Source: Allomyces arbusculus
Lineage: Eukaryota; Blastocladiomycota; Blastocladiomycetes; Blastocladiales; Blastocladiaceae
Assembly: GCA_027604705.1 (NCBI GenBank)
Contig: JADHYV010000076.1
Coordinates: forward strand, 1 to 64,000
Direction of reading: 5' to 3'
DNA: 64,000 bases
Shown: positions 60,180-64,000 of the stretch, piece by piece
How the letters are laid out: every line of letters begins with the position of its first letter
Numbering within the stretch: position 1 is the stretch's first letter
Translations under genes and position numbers: made by a program
The notes under the pieces: generated by a model
What the model saw: only the letters and a program-made list of their open reading frames with translations
Told to the model about the DNA's origin: nothing
Database searches by the model: none

Positions 60180-62024
60180 TTAGTGCAGCCCCGCATGCGG
60201 GTCCTCGCCCTCCTGCTGCGCCGGCATCAACTTGATCATATCATCAATGCGCAAAATCGAGATCGCCGCTTCGGTCGCGGCCTTGAGCGACTTGATCTTC
60301 GACATGGCCGGCTCCAAGACACCCGCCTTGACGTTATCGCGCGTCTCCCCCTTGATCAAGTCGAGCCCCATGGCCTTGAGCGCCTTTTTCGCGTCTGAGG
60401 CGCCGGCCTGCTGCGCGACCGCGTGGTAGGCGCACAGTTTCGCGACCAGTTCCGTCGAGTCCTTGGCGGCATTCACGGCCAACTGCTTCGGAATGACCAA
60501 CAACGCCTGCGCAAACTCGGCAATGGCCAGCTGTTCGCGCGAGGCCAGCGTCGTCGCAAAGTTTTCGAGGTACATCGACAGCGCGGCCTCGACGGCGCCA
60601 CCGCCGGGCACGACGGTGCCCGACTCGAGCGTGCGCTTAACGACGCAGAGCGAGTCGTGCAGCGACCGTTCCATTTCGTCGAGCATGTAGTCGTTGGCGC
60701 CGCGCAAGATCAGCGACGCCGACGACTGCGCCTTGGTGCCGCGAATAATAATGCACTCGTCGTCCGACACGCGTTCCTGGGCCACCGACTCGGCGAACCC
60801 AAGGTAGGACGGCTCAAACGTCTCTTCGCCCTCGAGGTTCGCGAGCGTCGACAGGAGCGTGGCGCCGGTCGCTTTCGCGATGCGCTTCATATCGTCCTTG
60901 GCGACGCGGCGCACGGCCATGGCCCCACGCTCGACAAAGTACTTCAAGCACATATCGTCGATCCCCTTGGTCGTCAGGATCACATTGGCGCCGGCGTTCA
61001 AAATCTTCTCAATGCGCTCGGCGGTAATGTCCGACTCGCGCTGCCGAATGGCCTCGAGCTTGGTCGGGTCGTCGACAATCACGTGCACCCCCAAATGCAT
61101 GCGCGCCTTCATCAGGTTGATGTCGAGGCACGCGATCTTGGCGTTTTGAATCACGGTGGGCATGGCCTGCGAGGCGACCGTGCAGTTGAGCGCGTACCCG
61201 CGAATAAACTGCGACTCCTTGCCCGACTTCCCGTGCGCCTTGAGAATGTTGACGGCCTTGACGGGGTACTTGACTTCGCCGCGCGCGTTCACGTTCTTGA
61301 CGGCCTGCATCGCGTCGACGACCATGGTCGCGAAAAAGTCGTCGTCGCTACCATGCCATTCAGCCCACGCATGTCAGTCTTTGATGATTTTGCGATGCGC
61401 GCGAGCGAGCCACGGAACGAAACGTACGTGTTGATGATCTTCGACGACATAGACGTCTTGGCCACATTCACCAAACAGTCGCGCCCGAGCGCCTCCACCT
61501 TGGTCGCCAACGACTCGGTCAAGTACTTGCACGCCTCCTTGACCGCCAGCCGGTAACCCGTAATGATCGTCGTCGGGTGAATCCGGTTCTTGACGAGTTC
61601 GTTCGCGCGCTTGAGCAGTTCCGCGGCCACAATCACGACCGAGGTCGTGCCGTCGCCGACTTCCTTGTCCTGCTGCTGCGCGAGCTCGACAAGCACTTTC
61701 GCCGCCGGGTGCTCGACCTCAAGCAGGCGCAGGATCGTGGCGCCGTCGTTGGAAATGGTCACGTCGCCAATGTCGTCGACGAGCATCTTGTCGAGCCCCA
61801 CGGGGCCGAGCGAGGTCTTGACGATGTTGGCGACGGACATGGCCGCGAGGACTAAGCAGTGGGTGGGGGGGGGGGGGGGGGGGCGCGGGGGGAGCGCATG
61901 GAGGGGAACAGGGACGGCGACGGCGACGGCGACGCACAGCCGTACCGTTCTGGTGGCGAATGTCCTGGCCGGACGTGCGCTCGCCGCCAATGGTCAGCGC
62001 CGTCTGCTGTTCCTTGGGTGCCAT
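60180..62024 (-). CDS. TCP1: T-complex protein 1 subunit alpha (CCT1)
   Basis: Three exons (62024-61946, 61851-61428, 61347-60180) give 556 residues, the same length as human TCP1. Group II chaperonin landmarks: [14 protein letters not shown] in exon 1, [35 protein letters not shown] with the ATP-binding GDGTT and catalytic Asp, GGIDDMCLK-like text ([13 protein letters not shown]), IILRGAND-like text and [14 protein letters not shown] folds actin and tubulin in the cytosol, which fits the cytoskeletal neighbours. The first intron (61852-61945) holds a long G-run. The C-terminus differs from animals in ending [12 protein letters not shown]. Confidence 0.97.
61865..61883. repeat. G homopolymer in CCT1 intron 1
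   Basis: About 19 G on the plus strand (C on the coding strand, near the 3' splice site of CCT1 intron 1). Confidence 0.8.
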
Positions 62025-62188
62025 GGTGGTGGATTGTCGGGTTGGATCACGAGTGCGCGGCGCGGTCGTGGTTGGTTGGTGGTTGGCGCGTTTGGAAAAA
62101 CCGAGCGCGGCGGTGGTGGCGAGAGCGAGCGCGTGCGCGTGGTCCAAGAGCGTTGTGCGTGCAGCAGGTCGGCCTTGATGAGGATCAG

Positions 62189-62227
<39 letters not shown>

Positions 62228-63102
62228 GATTGCGTTCGTGATCTCGCGGCAGTGTGAAGGCGCTGGCCTCTGCTTCAAGGCTCGTGAGCCAAGGCACGTC
62301 GCTCCAAATGTCGCCTGGCGCGAAACTGAAGGCGGTCGACGCGCGGCGTGAACGAGCGTGACCGTAGTGTGGCCTCACGTGCCGCTTTCGCCCTCTGTCT
62401 CGCACGCACGTGTCTCGCGCCTCTTTCTCGTCGACTGGCGGCAGGCGGTTTCAGTCCACGGCCCCACGACAGGGAGTGTACTGCCCACGAGCTGGCAGCG
62501 CAGCGGCCACTCGTCCGTCGCCGCCGAACCGCCGTCCGTCCTTGTCGCCCCGCGTTTTCTCACCTGCCCGGCGCCAACACAAACCGCCCTGACGTGGCAC
62601 ACCGACGCGAAACTTTTCCAAAGAGAAACCCATGCCATGTATACGAGAGGACGAGAGAGGCGACACGGGGTTGGAGAGAGAAAGAAGCATCAACCACGGA
62701 CGCCCGGCGCGGCCGCCACGCGCTCGGGACCGCGGCAAAGCCAACCACAACAGCAACAGCAACAGCACCACGGGCAATGCACGAAAAAACCAAAGTGACC
62801 AACGGTGATGAATAGCGAAGAACAAGTCGAACGCGCGGGGAAGGGCGGAAGGGGGGCGAGGCAGTGCACGGGTGGGAATGAAAACGAGAAAAAGGGGACG
62901 ACCCGCTCGCGCCACGGCTGCACACCGTCAAAGGAGTGCGGTGCACGACGCGACGAGACGAGGGCAGCCAAATCAAGGACATCCAATGAAATCAAATCAA
63001 CCAACGAACGAACTGGAGAGGGGCATTACGAACAAACCGAGACCAAAAGCCAAAAAAAAAAAAAAAACTCAAGTCTACGTTTCACCCACACCTAACCCAA
63101 AT
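62025..63102. other. CCT1 upstream region and intergenic DNA
   Basis: CCT1 promoter side. It contains a GAC trinucleotide repeat at about 62190-62228 and an A-run at about 63051-63067. Long open frames occur in all directions but have no recognisable content. Confidence 0.5.
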
Positions 63103-64000
63103 TCACGACACGAGCGACGCCGGCGCGGGGCTCGTCGGCATTTCGAAGTACGCCGAATCCGTGGAATCATGTTTCGCGTGCCCGCGCATCGCCGGTGCGG
63201 CCCTTGCGGCCGCCGCGTGGTGGTGGTGGTGGTGATGGTGGTGGTGGTGGTGGTGCATGACGACCGCCGCGCCAGTCGCGAGTCGCGCGCGGCGGTCGGC
63301 GTCCATGTCGTCACCAGACGAATCGCCGAGCGCCGAGTCCAAGTCCGAGACGACCGACGGCGCCGGGGACACGTGCACGTCCGGGACCACGACAACGTCG
63401 GGTGTCACGGCGCGGCTCGACTCGTCGGCCTCAGGCAGCGGCACCGAAATCGCCATCTCGACTTCCTCGTCGTCGTCGATCGCGATCGCCGTTTCCGGAA
63501 TCCCCGTGATGTGCGCCTTTTGCGCGACGATGTACTGGAACTGTTCGGGCGCCTTGCGCAACACGAGAATCCGCAGCGCGTTCATGCAGTGCGACGTTGC
63601 GGGGACCGCGACGTAGAGCACCGCACAGACGGGAATCAGCGCGTAATCCAGCATGTTGCGCCAGGTCCGCGTCGCCACGTGCGGTTGCGGCGCCGTCTTA
63701 TTGGCGGGCGACCCGGCCATGACGCCCGTCTTTTCACACAACCGGTGCGCGTACTCGTAGAGCACGGCGACGATTGCGTACGGCACGATCATGGCGACCG
63801 ACGCGAACTGCAGGAACGTCGAGAAGGGCGGCGACGCGGCGGCGGCCGGGTTGAGCAGCGCGCACATGGGCAACGCCAAGATCGACAGCCACGACGTGGC
63901 CGGCACCAAGTGCGCCTCGAACACGTGCATCATGCACACGAATCGGTCCCAGAAATAGTGCGCGAACGCGTCCTTGCCACCCGTGGCACTGCGAGCGGTC
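63103..64000 (-). CDS. Multi-pass membrane protein, C-terminal part, gene runs off the window
   Basis: The frame is open to the window edge (reading TARSATGGKDAFAHYFWDRF first), so the start lies outside. Hydrophobic segments follow: SWLSILALPMCALLNP, FLQFASVAMIVPYAIVAVLY and MLDYALIPVCAVLYVAV. The last 130 residues are cytosolic-looking, acidic and Ser-rich, with a run of 13 His at about 63218-63256. The pattern of a loop followed by several C-terminal membrane helices would suit a membrane glycosyltransferase, but no catalytic motif is inside the window, so the function is open. Confidence 0.7.
   Translation of the reverse strand, partial: TARSATGGKDAFAHYFWDRFVCMMHVFEAHLVPATSWLSILALPMCALLNPAAAASPPFSTFLQFASVAMIVPYAIVAVLYEYAHRLCEKTGVMAGSPANKTAPQPHVATRTWRNMLDYALIPVCAVLYVAVPATSHCMNALRILVLRKAPEQFQYIVAQKAHITGIPETAIAIDDDEEVEMAISVPLPEADESSRAVTPDVVVVPDVHVSPAPSVVSDLDSALGDSSGDDMDADRRARLATGAAVVMHHHHHHHHHHHHHAAAARAAPAMRGHAKHDSTDSAYFEMPTSPAPASLVS

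Noticed and set aside
60423-61556. 377-codon plus-strand frame
   Set aside because: Exact antisense shadow of the CCT1 gene.

Overview
The window looks like nuclear DNA of an early-diverging, flagellated (zoosporic) fungus, most likely a Blastocladiomycota species such as an Allomyces or Catenaria relative. That placement is inference. The supporting evidence is GC-rich coding DNA, many short introns (about 59-104 nt, donors mostly GTACGT or GTGCGT), cilium or microtubule genes (katanin p60, a tubulin glutamylase-type TTLL), a zizimin-type DOCK GEF, and a fungal PHO80-type cyclin. No bacterial operons, CRISPR arrays, rRNA or convincing tRNA genes were seen. Exon borders were placed by eye from GT-AG signals, frame and family alignment from memory. 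For every multi-exon model given in full, the summed coding length is a multiple of three, except where a one-base frameshift is stated.

Left part (1-17 kb): a minus-strand gene for a 1259-residue protein with four dsRNA-binding-like motifs and an RD/RS-rich segment (363-4662) stands head to head with an unrecognised plus-strand gene (4817-about 5670). A PHO80-type cyclin with a very long low-complexity tail follows (6717-9338, minus). The next 5.4 kb (9339-14772) is gene-poor and AT-richer, with a decayed LRR-like gene and a fold-back pair of inverted minisatellite-like repeats. An intron-bearing SppA (protease IV) gene (14773-17189, minus) closes this part.

Middle (17-45 kb): SppA is head to head with the oddest gene of the window, a degenerate NRPS-type condensation domain split by coiled coils and a SAM-like domain (17732-22060). 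Then come a homeobox gene (23579-25559), a TTLL gene (25846-28157, minus) head to head with a UCH-L3-type deubiquitinase (28632-29815), and a large three-pass membrane protein of an unrecognised family (30732-33615). Two tandem C2 plus class-3 lipase genes follow (33733-36630 and 37593-40541, minus), made by a segmental duplication that also copied the 3' end of the neighbouring RCC1-repeat gene (40986-42380, minus). RCC1 is head to head with katanin p60 (42901-45174).

Right part (45-64 kb): a decayed F-box-like piece and a truncated third copy of the membrane-protein family precede the second full-length copy (47639-50658), which carries one in-frame TAG where its paralogue has Trp. An RPEL-repeat (actin-binding type) gene (51187-52252, minus) shares a promoter with a 12-exon DOCK gene (53032-59175). 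An F-box gene (59250-59814, minus), the chaperonin subunit CCT1/TCP-1 alpha (60180-62024, minus) and the 3' part of a multi-pass membrane protein gene (63103 to beyond the window end, minus) complete the window. The shared theme is cytoskeleton: katanin, TTLL, CCT1 (tubulin and actin folding), DOCK and RPEL. The arrangement is mostly divergent gene pairs with shared promoters.
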